DNA from: Proteiniphilum propionicum | GTDB taxonomy: Bacteria; Bacteroidota; Bacteroidia; Bacteroidales; Dysgonomonadaceae | Assembly (NCBI RefSeq): GCF_022267555.1 | Contig: NZ_CP073586.1 | Location: forward strand, 868,001-932,000 | DNA: 64,000 bases | Direction of reading: 5' to 3' | In this document: piece after piece, positions 9,860 to 19,748 of the stretch | Position numbering within the stretch: the first letter of the stretch is position 1 | Layout: each line of letters opens with the position of its first letter | The notes under the pieces: generated by a model | The model's input: only the letters and a program-made list of their open reading frames with translations | What the model was told of the DNA's origin: nothing | The model's database searches: none | Program-made: the position numbers and the translations under genes

Positions 9860-10645
9860 ATGAAGAATATTTATAAAATCATACTGGGACTATCTTTGAT
9901 AGTAGTGGGTTGCCAGCAGGGAGTAGATATTGATGTGTCAATTATTCCAGACAAACCATTTATAAAATCAATTACTCTTGCCAATATGGATTCTACCGGG
10001 ATTATTCGAAATCCCATAAGTCAAACCAATGTGATAGACACCATTAACTTTATTGATTCGGTATTTGTAAAAGACCGTTCGGTTAATTTTTCAAATATCT
10101 GGGCACAGGCATCTCTCGAAGAAGGTTGTACAATAGAACCTCTTGGCGATTCCCCGGCTTTTGGTGAATATGGAGATTTCTCGAAACCCACAAAATATAA
10201 AGTTATTTCCCCTACCGGAAGAAGTGCCGAATGGACCGTCGTGGTTGACTTTGAAAAAATTGTAATTAATTGTAAAGTCGATAACTGGGTAGGTAATATT
10301 TTCTGTAGCGATGGCATCTGGAGCAGCTACAGTCCGGGATATTGCACAGGCACTAAAGTTTCCAGCAGTTGTGACAGATTAAACCTGACATTCCCTTTTT
10401 GGGACGACGAAGCACTAATGGCAACTTTCGAACTGGAGCTAGGGGATTATGACCCCGAGTTATTTTCCGGAAAAATCACCCTTTTAGACGATGTACACCT
10501 TGTTGGTTCAGGATATGATGTTACATTCCATAAGGGTGATGCGGGAACTTATAGCCTACTTTCGGGGGTGATGGAGTTGGTAATTGACTTTAGCGGATAC
10601 GATATAGGTGACGATAAATATAAATTTACTATTAAAGGACAATAA
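9860..10645 (+). CDS. surface lipoprotein, candidate glycan-binding protein of PUL1
   Basis: A 261-residue lipoprotein with a signal peptide ending at Cys18 (IVVGC). I do not recognise a named family with certainty. The N-terminal half looks like a beta-sandwich (a segment ending SPTGRSAEWTVVVDFEK resembles the bacterial Ig-like repeats in DUF5018-type proteins). The C-terminal half is rich in aromatic and acidic residues. The third gene after susC and susD usually encodes a surface glycan-binding protein, so that role is inferred from position. A strong terminator-like hairpin follows. Confidence 0.6.
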   Translation: MKNIYKIILGLSLIVVGCQQGVDIDVSIIPDKPFIKSITLANMDSTGIIRNPISQTNVIDTINFIDSVFVKDRSVNFSNIWAQASLEEGCTIEPLGDSPAFGEYGDFSKPTKYKVISPTGRSAEWTVVVDFEKIVINCKVDNWVGNIFCSDGIWSSYSPGYCTGTKVSSSCDRLNLTFPFWDDEALMATFELELGDYDPELFSGKITLLDDVHLVGSGYDVTFHKGDAGTYSLLSGVMELVIDFSGYDIGDDKYKFTIKGQ

Positions 10646-10676
10646 GTAGAATATTAACAATAGAGGTATTACCCAA

Positions 10677-10712
10677 TTACGGCTATCATTCAATAAGCAG
10701 TGATAGCCGTAA
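10677..10712 (+). terminator. 12-bp perfect hairpin after the PUL1 surface lipoprotein
   Basis: TTACGGCTATCA at 10677-10688 pairs perfectly with 10701-10712 around a 12-nt loop. There is no clear T-tract. It may be a terminator or an RNA-processing site that lowers expression of the two hydrolase genes downstream compared with susCD. Confidence 0.5.
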
Positions 10713-10866
10713 ATATCTCGATACGTGCATCTGTTCCGATTGATCCTCTAAAGGGTTTAATTTTTAGATGGTGCTTGATCCACTAAAAAACTATTTCTAT
10801 TAAAGCAACTGTTTAATTTTAAAAAATGCCATATTTTGAGCCACACAATAATTAATTATAAATAAA

Positions 10867-11712
10867 ATGAACACAATTGATGTTTTTACAAATGAGTACA
10901 AGGTAACAAAAAAACAAATACGATGGGTTGCATTATTAACCTTTATCTGTTCGCTGTATATTCCACTTGCTTCTTTTGGGCAAGAGATAAAAGTAATGAC
11001 ATACAATATCTATCATGGGGAAGAATATTATTCTCCGGGTGAGAAAAATTTGGAAAAAATCTCTGCAATTATCAATAAATACAAACCTGACTTTGTTGCC
11101 ATGCAGGAAGTAGATAGCATGACCAATCGTACGGCAACAATAAATAACGGGGTAAAAATGGATGTTATAAAAGAACTTGCTGCCATGACCGGGATGTATG
11201 GTTTTTTTGGTAAGGCTATTCCTTACAGCGAAGGAGGTTATGGCGAGGGTGTCTTATCGCGTTTTCCCTCCAAGTCCATGTCTTATAACCTGCCGACTCC
11301 ATCAGGTGGTGAAGGTCGTGCTTTACTGATGATAGAACATACTTTTTCAAACGGACAAAAAATTATATTTGCCGGGACCCATCTGTGCCACCAGTTTCCC
11401 GAAAATAGGCTGGCTCAAACCAAGGCAGTCTGCAATATTCTCAAAGACTCAACTATTCCTGTAGTTATGGGGGGAGATTTAAATTTTACACCAGATTCGC
11501 CCTCTTACCAAGAAATAACTAAATATTTTGAAGATGTAGCAAAAATGAGGGGGAAAGCCAAGTACACATTTTCTTTTGACGAACCCTCTTCCCGGATCGA
11601 TTATATCTTTGTCTCCAAAGGCCATAAATGGCGTATTAAAAATGTAAAAGTGATAAAGGAGAATGCCTCTGATCATATGCCGGTTTTAGTCACTTTGGAG
11701 CTGAAAAAATAG
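10867..11712 (+). CDS. exported endonuclease/exonuclease/phosphatase (EEP) family enzyme
   Basis: A 281-residue metal-dependent phosphodiesterase-fold protein. A signal peptide covers about 1-39 (hydrophobic core 20-36, end ASFGQ). The EEP catalytic set is complete: Asn47 (MTYNIYHG), Glu81 (MQEVD), His172 (GTHLCH), Asp204 and Asn206 (GGDLNFTPD), Asp245 (SRIDYIFVS) and Asp269-His270 (ASDHMP). The family includes DNases, sphingomyelinases and phosphoinositide phosphatases, so the bond should be a phosphoester but the substrate cannot be read. It follows the PUL1 lipoprotein by 221 bp and precedes a metallo-beta-lactamase-fold hydrolase. An EEP enzyme as the first intact enzyme of a SusCD locus is unusual. 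Confidence 0.85.
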   Translation: MNTIDVFTNEYKVTKKQIRWVALLTFICSLYIPLASFGQEIKVMTYNIYHGEEYYSPGEKNLEKISAIINKYKPDFVAMQEVDSMTNRTATINNGVKMDVIKELAAMTGMYGFFGKAIPYSEGGYGEGVLSRFPSKSMSYNLPTPSGGEGRALLMIEHTFSNGQKIIFAGTHLCHQFPENRLAQTKAVCNILKDSTIPVVMGGDLNFTPDSPSYQEITKYFEDVAKMRGKAKYTFSFDEPSSRIDYIFVSKGHKWRIKNVKVIKENASDHMPVLVTLELKK

Positions 11713-11817
11713 GTTTTTAAATACAACCATATTGGTCGGATTTGGTTAAAATTGCAGCAATAAAGAAATGAAAAATAGCTTGCTTTTGGTTTTCTTATTT
11801 AATTAAACTGAATTCCT

Positions 11818-13083
11818 ATGATAAAAAAACATATTGCAATTATATGCCTTTTTTGTATGGTATGGTCATGCGCGGGCATTAAAAACGAGATTGGAAAGCC
11901 CTATGTCGGATGGAAAAACGGCGAGATGGACATCCATCATATTTATACAGGAAGGGGAGAGGCAAATTTCCATATCTTCCCTGATGGCACATCGATGCTG
12001 ATAGATGCGGGGGACTGGGATCCTTCCGATTACGACAAGATGTGCGAGCTGCTGCCCGACTCTTCACGTCGTTCAGGCGAATGGATTGCCCGCTATATAG
12101 AGCAGGTGAATCCATTTAAAAACCATGTCGACTATCTGGTGGTTTCCCATTTTCATAATGACCACACCGGCGATTGCACAAATAAAGCCAAGCAGACCTC
12201 AGTAAGAAACCCAGATTACGTTTTAACTGGTATAGCAGAAGTTGGAGAAACTATTAGTTTCAGCAAGATGATAGACCGCGGCTGGCCCGACTATCAATAC
12301 CCTTTCTCTGTTAATGACTTGGACGTAGACAATTACCGTGCCTTTGTCGACTGGAAAATTGAGACGGAAGGATTATACCCCGAGCGCTTTGAAATTGGCA
12401 GCAACAAACAGATTGTGTTACTAAAAAACAAAGAGAAATATCATGAGGCATTCAGCATTCAAAACCTGGCGGCAAACGGGAAAATATGGACTGGTGAAGG
12501 CTTGGAGACGACCGACTACTATGAACTTCATCTCGATAATAAAACAAACTGGCAAAATGAGAATACCAAAAGCGTAGCCATGCGAATTTCGTACGGCCCG
12601 TTTTCCTATTATACAGGAGGTGACTTAAGCGGACAGTTGCTCGACGAAAAGGAAAATCCGGTTGATACAGAGGAGGAAGTTGCTAAAATATGTGGCACCG
12701 TAGATGTGTGCAAAGCCAACCACCATGCATATAAAGACGCAATGAGCGAGGGTTTTGTCAAAAACATTGGAGCATTTGCATACATAATCCCGGTGTGGGA
12801 TTACGAACACATTCAGCCGGTTGTCATGGAACGAATTATTTCCCTATCTCCACATGAAGGAGGGCCAAAGATATTTACGACTCAATTCCCAGTCAGGCTC
12901 AGAAATCAATACCGTAAAGAAAAATGGCTAAATTCGGTTTGCCAGGAAGACGGGCATGTTGTTTTGAAGGTGTTTGATAAGGGCAGAAAGTACAAAATTT
13001 ATGTACTGTCGCCACGTGATGAAAACCAGATAGTAAAAGGAGTCTATGGACCATATTATGCAAAATCGGATTTGCAGAATTAA
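11818..13083 (+). CDS. lipoprotein metallo-beta-lactamase-fold hydrolase
   Basis: A 421-residue lipoprotein (Cys18 in VWSC) with a metallo-beta-lactamase fold. The zinc motif HFHNDH lies at 111-116, a second metal-ligand region YTGGDLSG puts Asp at 269, and a further pair NHH lies at 301-303. The arrangement resembles the hydrolase domain found in ComEC and stand-alone ComEC-like proteins, but there is no membrane channel part. The family hydrolyses phosphodiesters, lactams, sulfate esters or thioesters, so the reaction is open. It lies 105 bp after the EEP gene and probably shares its transcript; the two may act on one substrate at the cell surface or in the periplasm. Confidence 0.8.
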   Translation: MIKKHIAIICLFCMVWSCAGIKNEIGKPYVGWKNGEMDIHHIYTGRGEANFHIFPDGTSMLIDAGDWDPSDYDKMCELLPDSSRRSGEWIARYIEQVNPFKNHVDYLVVSHFHNDHTGDCTNKAKQTSVRNPDYVLTGIAEVGETISFSKMIDRGWPDYQYPFSVNDLDVDNYRAFVDWKIETEGLYPERFEIGSNKQIVLLKNKEKYHEAFSIQNLAANGKIWTGEGLETTDYYELHLDNKTNWQNENTKSVAMRISYGPFSYYTGGDLSGQLLDEKENPVDTEEEVAKICGTVDVCKANHHAYKDAMSEGFVKNIGAFAYIIPVWDYEHIQPVVMERIISLSPHEGGPKIFTTQFPVRLRNQYRKEKWLNSVCQEDGHVVLKVFDKGRKYKIYVLSPRDENQIVKGVYGPYYAKSDLQN

Positions 13084-13326
13084 TAATTATACAGATGCTT
13101 CGTTTTAGAAAATAATATTCTGTGGCTCTTAGTATTTTCTTTCATAATGTCGGTGATAATGTCTAAAAAAATAAATTTAAATGATGAGAGCACCAAATGT
13201 TTATAGACTGGCCTGTTGCTGTATCCATAAAAATAATCAGAAGCGAAAGTCAAATGGAATTTATAATACACAAATAAAGGTTTTGACAGATTAGAATCAC
13301 TAATTAAACAATAAATACAAATAACT

Positions 13327-13803
13327 ATGGCAATTAACAGAAGAGAATTTTTAAGAACATCTCTAGCGGGAAGTGCTGTAATACTTGGCAGCAAGCTAAA
13401 TGGAATGAATAAAACGGTGTCGGACCTGGATATGGTAAACATTACCGACGAAAATAATCCTCCTGCAAAAGGAAAATCAGTCCTGGGGCTCCGCTGCAAA
13501 CATATTCCTACAGTCCGTATTGGGGTAGTAGGGCTGGGCCGGGGAGGCGCTGCAGTCAATCGGCTTAGCCTGATTGAGGGTACGGAAATAGTGGCTTTGT
13601 GCGACCTGAATCCGGAGCGAATCAAGAGCAGTCAGAAATCGCTGAAAAACAATAAGCGAAAGGAAGCTGCCATTTATACGGGAGATGAGGATTGGAAAAA
13701 AAATGTGCGAACGTGACGACATTGATTTAATCTACAACGCAACGCCATGTAACAGAGATAAATATCCCGACTTCTCATCCATGTTGCCGTCGAAGTCGTC
13801 TAA
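13327..13803 (+). pseudogene. decayed GH109-like (Gfo/Idh/MocA family) gene
   Basis: The 5' part encodes a Tat-type signal (NRREFLRTSLAG) and a Rossmann start (VRIGVVGLGRGG, then ALCDLNPER) as in GH109 NAD-dependent alpha-N-acetylgalactosaminidases. The frame breaks at an A8 run (13696-13703) where seven As would keep frame; the first frame stops at 13716. In the next frame CERDDIDLIYNATP continues the family sequence. About 20 codons later HVAVEV (13780-13797), a conserved family segment, appears in yet another frame after an apparent deletion. Nothing recognisable follows, while an intact protein would have over 400 residues. The gene is clearly dead and formed the end of PUL1. Confidence 0.85.
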
Positions 13804-14344
13804 ATCCTCGCCACATCCGCCATCTCGTGGTGTAAAACCTCCTTTTGGTGGAAGCCATCCAATCGATGGCAATGTTTTATCACACATGAAATGTTTTAAA
13901 TCACGGCCGATTTAATTCGCCCCAAACATTATTTATGGGTACTGCTTGTAAATTTTCACCTCCGAATCCGCCTAACACCAGCTCACCCGTATACAGTAAG
14001 ATCCTTTTTTATTAAATTATGTTGCTGGTTGACACTCTTTGGGGTTTCGCACCTCCAACCGCTTAGCACCCCCCCGCGGTGTTTTTCATGGTTTTGTTTA
14101 AAAACCTATGTAAAACTTACCGGGAAAGTTGCAATTCTAAAATACCAGATAGCAATCTTTAATCCGATCTGTCATCGCCTGTTTGAATGAACAGAATAAT
14201 AATTCACATTTTTTTCATACATTTGTAAAATCAAAGCAATCAATTTGCAACTTTTTTGCAAACGGTCACTAACAGATATTACAAATCTGACAAAATGAGC
14301 CTTATCTGAAATGAAGGGTTTTTTCTATAAAGTATAAAAGTGCT
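13804..14344 (+). other. gene-free gap before the PUL2 sigma factor
   Basis: I find no gene here. A Bacteroidetes -7 box TACATTTG lies at 14218-14225, about 120 bp before the sigma gene. No TTTG sits at the right distance (the nearest, at 14182-14185, is 32 bp away), so the promoter call is tentative. The rest may be remnant sequence from the lost GH109 gene. Confidence 0.4.
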
Positions 14345-14911
14345 TTGAAGAACAAAACAATAGATATAAACTCACGCACGCTTCGCCTTCTGCAGGAAGG
14401 AGATGAAAAGGCCTTTGAACATATTTTTCATTTCTACTACAATCAGGTTTATACATTTGTACTAAACACGCTTTTCAATAAAACTTTTGCAGAAGACATT
14501 ACACAAACTGTCTTCATAACGCTCTGGGAGAAAAGAGAAACAATTGATCCCGATACCAATATTGCACCTCTTCTTTATACCATTGCCAAAAATCATGTTT
14601 ACAGACAAACGGAACAATTGCTGCGAAAATACAAATATGAACAAACTCAACAGGAAATTATGCCGGAAGAGAGTAATCCGGAAGAAGATGTAAATAATCT
14701 TTTTCTGGAGAAAATTCTTTCAGAATTGATTGAAAAACTTCCCACAGCACGACGTAAAATTTTCTTATTAAGCCGAAAAGAGAATCTGTCAAACAAAGAT
14801 ATTGCTTCCCATTTAAATATTTCAGAAAAAACAGTTGAAACACAAATAAGACGCTCTCTTATTTTTTTAAATGAAAAACTGAAACACTACCTCAATTTGC
14901 TGATATTTTAA
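14345..14911 (+). CDS. ECF-type sigma factor of PUL2
   Basis: A 188-residue ECF sigma factor. Region 2 includes YNQVYTFVLNTLF and FAEDITQTVFITLWEKR at about residues 35-70. Region 4 is at about 125-180 with the helix-turn-helix NKDIASHLNISEKTVETQI. Translation appears to start at a TTG, since no ATG or GTG precedes the conserved LLQEGDEKAFE segment. It heads the PUL2 cluster and is followed after 132 bp by the anti-sigma gene. Its target is presumably PUL2. Confidence 0.9.
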   Translation: MKNKTIDINSRTLRLLQEGDEKAFEHIFHFYYNQVYTFVLNTLFNKTFAEDITQTVFITLWEKRETIDPDTNIAPLLYTIAKNHVYRQTEQLLRKYKYEQTQQEIMPEESNPEEDVNNLFLEKILSELIEKLPTARRKIFLLSRKENLSNKDIASHLNISEKTVETQIRRSLIFLNEKLKHYLNLLIF

Positions 14912-15043
14912 TCTGTCGGTTGCTATAATTCCGGAAACCTTATGCGTCATTTTTAACATTATATTGTTAATAATAATTAATATTCTTGTTAAAACCGAAA
15001 TCTTTGTAAGGGTTTTACCTTCCTCACGTATATAACAATAAAT

Positions 15044-16039
15044 ATGTCAGAAGAAATTACAAATTTGGTTGGGAAATTTCTCTCCAATACCCTATCGGAA
15101 GAAGAAATAGGTAAGTTGCTCCGTGCTTATCAACAAAAGCAGATAAGCGAAAAGCAATTTGGAGATTATTATGCAAGCAAATGGGAAGATGCCGGCCAGC
15201 ATCCGTCCCGGCTCGCCGCAGAAAACAGGGAAAAAGCATGGGAACAGTTTAAGATGTATATGCGTCGAAATATCCAAACCCTTCCGAAACACAAAAGCAG
15301 ATGGATTGCAATGGCGAGCATAGCAGCCGTAGCTATACTGTTTTTTATACTGGGCCTCTCGCTCCAACGGATCCGTAATCATTCACAACAAGAACTTGTG
15401 GTAATGGTTGAAAACGGACAAAAGGCAAGCGTTCAGCTTCCCGACGGTTCCCGGGTGCGCCTCAATTCGGCCAGCGAACTGCGTTATTCTCCGGATTTCG
15501 GAGAAAAAAGCCGAATGGTAAAACTGGAAGGAGAAGCCTATTTTGAGGTACAAAGCAACCCAAACAACCCGTTCATCGTGTTAACACGTGACCATCTGCA
15601 GGTAAAGGCTGTGGGGACAAAGTTCAACATTAAGGCATATTCCAATGATGATCAAATAACCGGAACACTCATTGAAGGCAGAATTGAAGTAAGCAACTCA
15701 TTGTTATCCGAAGTGCTGGCTCCTAACGAACGTATTTCATTCAATACTAAAGATGGAATGTTCAGTAAGTCCCGTATAGACAGTGTAAATGAAGCCATTT
15801 TTTGGATGACCGATCAATTCGTGTTCGACAAAGAAACATTAGGAGACATTGCCAAAATACTGGAAAGAATGTACAACGTAACTATCTCTTTTACATCACC
15901 CGAAATAACAGAGATACAATATAGCGGAAAAATCAAGAACAACAGTATGGAGAATGTACTGAATCTTATCACTGTTGTTTCCCCGCTACAGTACACAATG
16001 TCCGGATCGCACATTACATTCAGTAAAAAACAGAATTAA
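15044..16039 (+). CDS. FecR-type anti-sigma factor of PUL2
   Basis: A 331-residue anti-sigma factor with a cytoplasmic N-terminus, one membrane helix at about 87-108, a FecR domain at about 118-210 (LPDGSRVRLNSASELRYSP and GEAYFEV) and a C-terminal DUF4974 domain at about 255-328. It should sense the STN domain of the next gene, a SusC, and control the preceding sigma factor. Confidence 0.92.
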   Translation: MSEEITNLVGKFLSNTLSEEEIGKLLRAYQQKQISEKQFGDYYASKWEDAGQHPSRLAAENREKAWEQFKMYMRRNIQTLPKHKSRWIAMASIAAVAILFFILGLSLQRIRNHSQQELVVMVENGQKASVQLPDGSRVRLNSASELRYSPDFGEKSRMVKLEGEAYFEVQSNPNNPFIVLTRDHLQVKAVGTKFNIKAYSNDDQITGTLIEGRIEVSNSLLSEVLAPNERISFNTKDGMFSKSRIDSVNEAIFWMTDQFVFDKETLGDIAKILERMYNVTISFTSPEITEIQYSGKIKNNSMENVLNLITVVSPLQYTMSGSHITFSKKQN

Positions 16040-16106
16040 TAACTCACAAAAAATAGACGTGTATGAAATAAAACAGAAAACAACTCACCTGATTACAATA
16101 GAAATG

Positions 16107-16134
16107 CCGGAGCAATGTAAGGGCATCACTCCGG
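16107..16134 (+). other. hairpin in the FecR-SusC gap of PUL2
   Basis: CCGGAG at 16107-16112 pairs with CTCCGG at 16129-16134 across a 16-nt loop. It is a short perfect stem without a T-run. Its position between fecR and susC matches hairpins in the other two PULs. The role is unknown. Confidence 0.35.
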
Positions 16135-16295
16135 TTAAAGAATGCAATATTCCGCTAACAGGATAATAACACAACAGCAACTTGCTGATGGCCGCATTCA
16201 TATGGGGGACAAAATTACTCAATCATAGTGAACTTCGTGCCTTTTTATCCTTAATTATATCCTAAAACAAGCTAAAATCTAAAAAAATTTATTCA

Positions 16296-19200
16296 ATGAA
16301 CGTACAAATCAAACGAATTGGCGTGAGCTGTTTGCTCCTGCTGCTACTAAGTATCGGGCAAAGTATGGCGCAATTGAGTATTTCTGCGACAAATACGGAA
16401 ATAAAAAACATACTTCGACAAATTGAGGAAAAAAGCAGTTACACTTTTTTCTATAGCGATAATTTTCTGGATTTAAACCAAAAGGCGACCATCCAAACTA
16501 AGGACGAGACAATTGAAAACATACTAAACAGGTTGTTCCGGAATACGAACATCGACTATCTGATCAACAACACACAAATAGCGCTATCCGAAAAGCGCGC
16601 GAAAGAAAATCCCGTCAACACCGCCCAACAACAAAGAGGGAAGACCATATCGGGAACAATTCGCGATAACGCCGGCGATCCGGTTATAGGGGCAACCATC
16701 GTGGAAAAAGGGAATCCTTCACACGGAACAGTTACCGATACAGACGGTAACTTTAGCCTTCACAATACGCCTGAAAATGCTATACTCCAAATTACATATG
16801 TAGGCATGAAGCCGCAAGAAATAGCTATCAAAGGAAGGACAACAATACATGTCGCTATGGAACCGGACTCAGAACTGTTGGAGGAGTTGGTGGTTATCGG
16901 ATACGGAACAATGAAGAAAAAATTGGTGACGGGTGCTACAGTTCAGGTAAAAGGTGAAAATATCGCACGATTAAACACACCCAACGTATTGGGGGCTTTA
17001 CAAAGCCAGGCACCGGGGGTTAACATTACACAGGTCAGCGGATTTATCGGGGACGGTTTTAAGGTAAACATCCGCGGTATCGGTACCAATAATTATTCAA
17101 CTCCTTTGTATGTAATTGATGGGGTTGTAGGCGGCAGCCTCGACGGACTAAGTCCTAACGATATCGAAAGTATTGACGTATTAAAAGATGCGGCAACCGC
17201 GGCAATTTATGGTTCAAGGGCTGCTAATGGCGTTATTCTTGTGAAGACTAAAAGTGGGCAAGCAGGAAAACATGAAATTACGTATGACGGTTATTACGGG
17301 ATACAAAATCTCTATAAAATACCCACTGTCCTAAATGCCCAAGAGTTTATGAGCATTCAAAATGAAGCCCGGATCATGGATGGCCTGCCAATATATAATT
17401 GGAATAATTTAATTCCGACCAGAGATCTGGCCTCTATTCGTGACGGTTCATGGAAAGGAACGAACTGGACAAAAGAGATCCTTAATAAAAACGCCCTTAT
17501 TCAATCCCACAGTATCGGCATCAACAGCGGAACGGAGCGATCTGTTTCATCCTTGGGCCTTACATTCCTTCAACAAGAAGCTACAATGGGCGTACCTTAC
17601 AATATTCCCATTTTAAATCGGTTCAATGCGCGAATCAACACGGAATCAATTATCCTTAAAAAAGGAGACCTTGATATATTAAAAGTGGGTGAAACGCTTA
17701 ATTATCGTTTTAATCGTTCTCAAGGACAGGTCGCTCGGGATGATATATACTGGAACACAATTCACAATACATTAGTGATGAGCCCATTGATGCATGCATA
17801 CAATAGTAAGGGCGAATACTATACCTTTAATGACCAGGTAGCCGATGGTTATAATTGGGATACAGCAAACAATGCGAATAAAAACCCGATTGCATACATG
17901 GATTATATGATGAATCAAAACCTCAGTAAATCTCATTTCTTGCAAACCAGCGCCTACTTGGATCTGCAACCTATCAAGGATTTAACGTTCCGGTCACAGT
18001 TCGGTTATATGCTAAGTGCATCCAGCTATAGATCATATATTCCTTCTTTTGGAAAATTAACGGCAACTCTAGAGCAGGTGCAAGACCGCGTAACCCAATC
18101 CATGGGGCAATCTCAATATTGGACATTGGACAACACGATCAATTATGTTATGACATTTGGAGAACATAATCTGGATGCGCTCTTGGGACAAGGTATGACA
18201 CGCCAGATGCTAAGCGAATCAATGAGCGGCTCCAATCAGGGATCTATCTTTTACGATTTCGACCATGCCTGGCTAAGTAATGTGCCTGGTTTAAATACAG
18301 TACAATCTCTTACCGGTACCCCTACCCTGTCAGGTGGCTCCTTATCTGCATTTGGACGATTGAATTATAACTATAACGAAACATATATGGCTTCGTTTAT
18401 TTTACGAGCCGACGGCTCTTCAAATTTCGCTCCAGGGCATAGATGGGGATATTTCCCTTCCGTTTCAGCAGGTTGGGTAATAAGCAACGAAAAATTCTGG
18501 AATGAAAACATAAAAGGTGTAGATTTCCTGAAGTTACGCGTATCTTATGGTTCAAACGGTAATGACCGCGTTGCATCTTTTCAATATGTTGGATTGATAA
18601 CTTCTAACAATAATAATGGCGGTTATCCTTTTGGCAATTCAATGGGAGATGCAGCCACGGGTTCATATGCTTATCGTGGGGTAAATCCAGATCTGAAATG
18701 GGAAACACAAACTATGATTAATTTGGGAGCTGATGCCAGTTTTTTCAACAACTGTATGAGATTGGAACTTGATTGGTATAATCGTATTACCAAAGACTGG
18801 TTAGTAGATCCCCCTCAGCCGGCAGATTTTGGAGTTTCCCCTGCTTTTATTAATGGCGGTGATGTTCAGAACACCGGGTTTGAAATAACCTTAGGCTGGA
18901 ACGAGCAGGTAAGTAAGGATTTCTACTTCGATACAAACCTCTCGTTGAGTTATAATAAAAACAAGGTTCTAAAAATTGCAAATGCGGAGAAGATTCTTCG
19001 GGGGCCTATCAGCGTATTGTGGGAAGGATCAGACGAAAGCTATCGTTCTGAGGTAGGGAAACCATTCGGATATTTTTATGGATATAAAAGTAGCGGCATT
19101 TTTCAAAATCAGCAACAGATTGATGATTATAAAGGAGCCAAACTTCTGGGAGATAATACACAACCGGGCGATGTTATCTGGCAGGATATCGATGGAAACG

Positions 19201-19736
19201 GAACCATTAATGCCGATGACCGCACAGAAATAGGAAATCCGCATCCCGACTTCACACTGGGTTTTTCTTTTAACATAGACTATAAGGGAATTGAACTGAA
19301 CGTGAACACTTACGGTGCATTCGGTCATCAGATATTGAAATCTTATCGTGATTATGTAGCCTCTCCAATGGCCAATTATACAACGGATATTTTCCAACGT
19401 TGGCATGGAGAAGGGACATCTAACAAATATCCGCGTGTATCAAGTTCGGTAAACTCAAACTGGAATAGGATATCCGATATTTACATAGAGAACGGCGATT
19501 ATTTCAAAATAAAAAATGTATCCCTGGGATATGACTTCAAAAGAGCATTTAAAAGACTCCCTCTTAGTCAGTTAAAGATATATGTGACTGCACAAAACCT
19601 GTTTACATTCACAGGTTATACAGGAATGGATCCTGAAATTGGGTATGGAGCAGGAAATACCTATGCACAAGGAATTGATTTAGGATTTTATCCGAGTTCG
19701 AGGGTATATATGATTGGTATGAATATCAAATTTTAA
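16296..19736 (+). CDS. SusC/RagA-type TonB-linked outer membrane transporter of PUL2
   Basis: An 1146-residue TonB-dependent transporter. The signal peptide ends at SMAQ (23-26). An STN domain at about 27-98, a carboxypeptidase-like regulatory domain at about 117-192, the SusC signature EELVVIGYGT at about 196-205, a plug to about 322 and the barrel follow. The C-terminus ends in KF. The STN domain marks it as the receptor for the upstream FecR/sigma pair. SusD starts 12 bp downstream, so the two are co-transcribed. The likely cargo, from the neighbouring enzymes, is a GlcNAc/Gal-containing oligosaccharide. Confidence 0.93.
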   Translation: MNVQIKRIGVSCLLLLLLSIGQSMAQLSISATNTEIKNILRQIEEKSSYTFFYSDNFLDLNQKATIQTKDETIENILNRLFRNTNIDYLINNTQIALSEKRAKENPVNTAQQQRGKTISGTIRDNAGDPVIGATIVEKGNPSHGTVTDTDGNFSLHNTPENAILQITYVGMKPQEIAIKGRTTIHVAMEPDSELLEELVVIGYGTMKKKLVTGATVQVKGENIARLNTPNVLGALQSQAPGVNITQVSGFIGDGFKVNIRGIGTNNYSTPLYVIDGVVGGSLDGLSPNDIESIDVLKDAATAAIYGSRAANGVILVKTKSGQAGKHEITYDGYYGIQNLYKIPTVLNAQEFMSIQNEARIMDGLPIYNWNNLIPTRDLASIRDGSWKGTNWTKEILNKNALIQSHSIGINSGTERSVSSLGLTFLQQEATMGVPYNIPILNRFNARINTESIILKKGDLDILKVGETLNYRFNRSQGQVARDDIYWNTIHNTLVMSPLMHAYNSKGEYYTFNDQVADGYNWDTANNANKNPIAYMDYMMNQNLSKSHFLQTSAYLDLQPIKDLTFRSQFGYMLSASSYRSYIPSFGKLTATLEQVQDRVTQSMGQSQYWTLDNTINYVMTFGEHNLDALLGQGMTRQMLSESMSGSNQGSIFYDFDHAWLSNVPGLNTVQSLTGTPTLSGGSLSAFGRLNYNYNETYMASFILRADGSSNFAPGHRWGYFPSVSAGWVISNEKFWNENIKGVDFLKLRVSYGSNGNDRVASFQYVGLITSNNNNGGYPFGNSMGDAATGSYAYRGVNPDLKWETQTMINLGADASFFNNCMRLELDWYNRITKDWLVDPPQPADFGVSPAFINGGDVQNTGFEITLGWNEQVSKDFYFDTNLSLSYNKNKVLKIANAEKILRGPISVLWEGSDESYRSEVGKPFGYFYGYKSSGIFQNQQQIDDYKGAKLLGDNTQPGDVIWQDIDGNGTINADDRTEIGNPHPDFTLGFSFNIDYKGIELNVNTYGAFGHQILKSYRDYVASPMANYTTDIFQRWHGEGTSNKYPRVSSSVNSNWNRISDIYIENGDYFKIKNVSLGYDFKRAFKRLPLSQLKIYVTAQNLFTFTGYTGMDPEIGYGAGNTYAQGIDLGFYPSSRVYMIGMNIKF

Positions 19737-19748
19737 AATAGAAAAACA

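Noticed and set aside
13080-13625. 181-codon minus-strand frame
   Set aside because: It overlaps the GH109 remnant on the other strand, where conserved family motifs are visible; its own translation has no recognisable domain.
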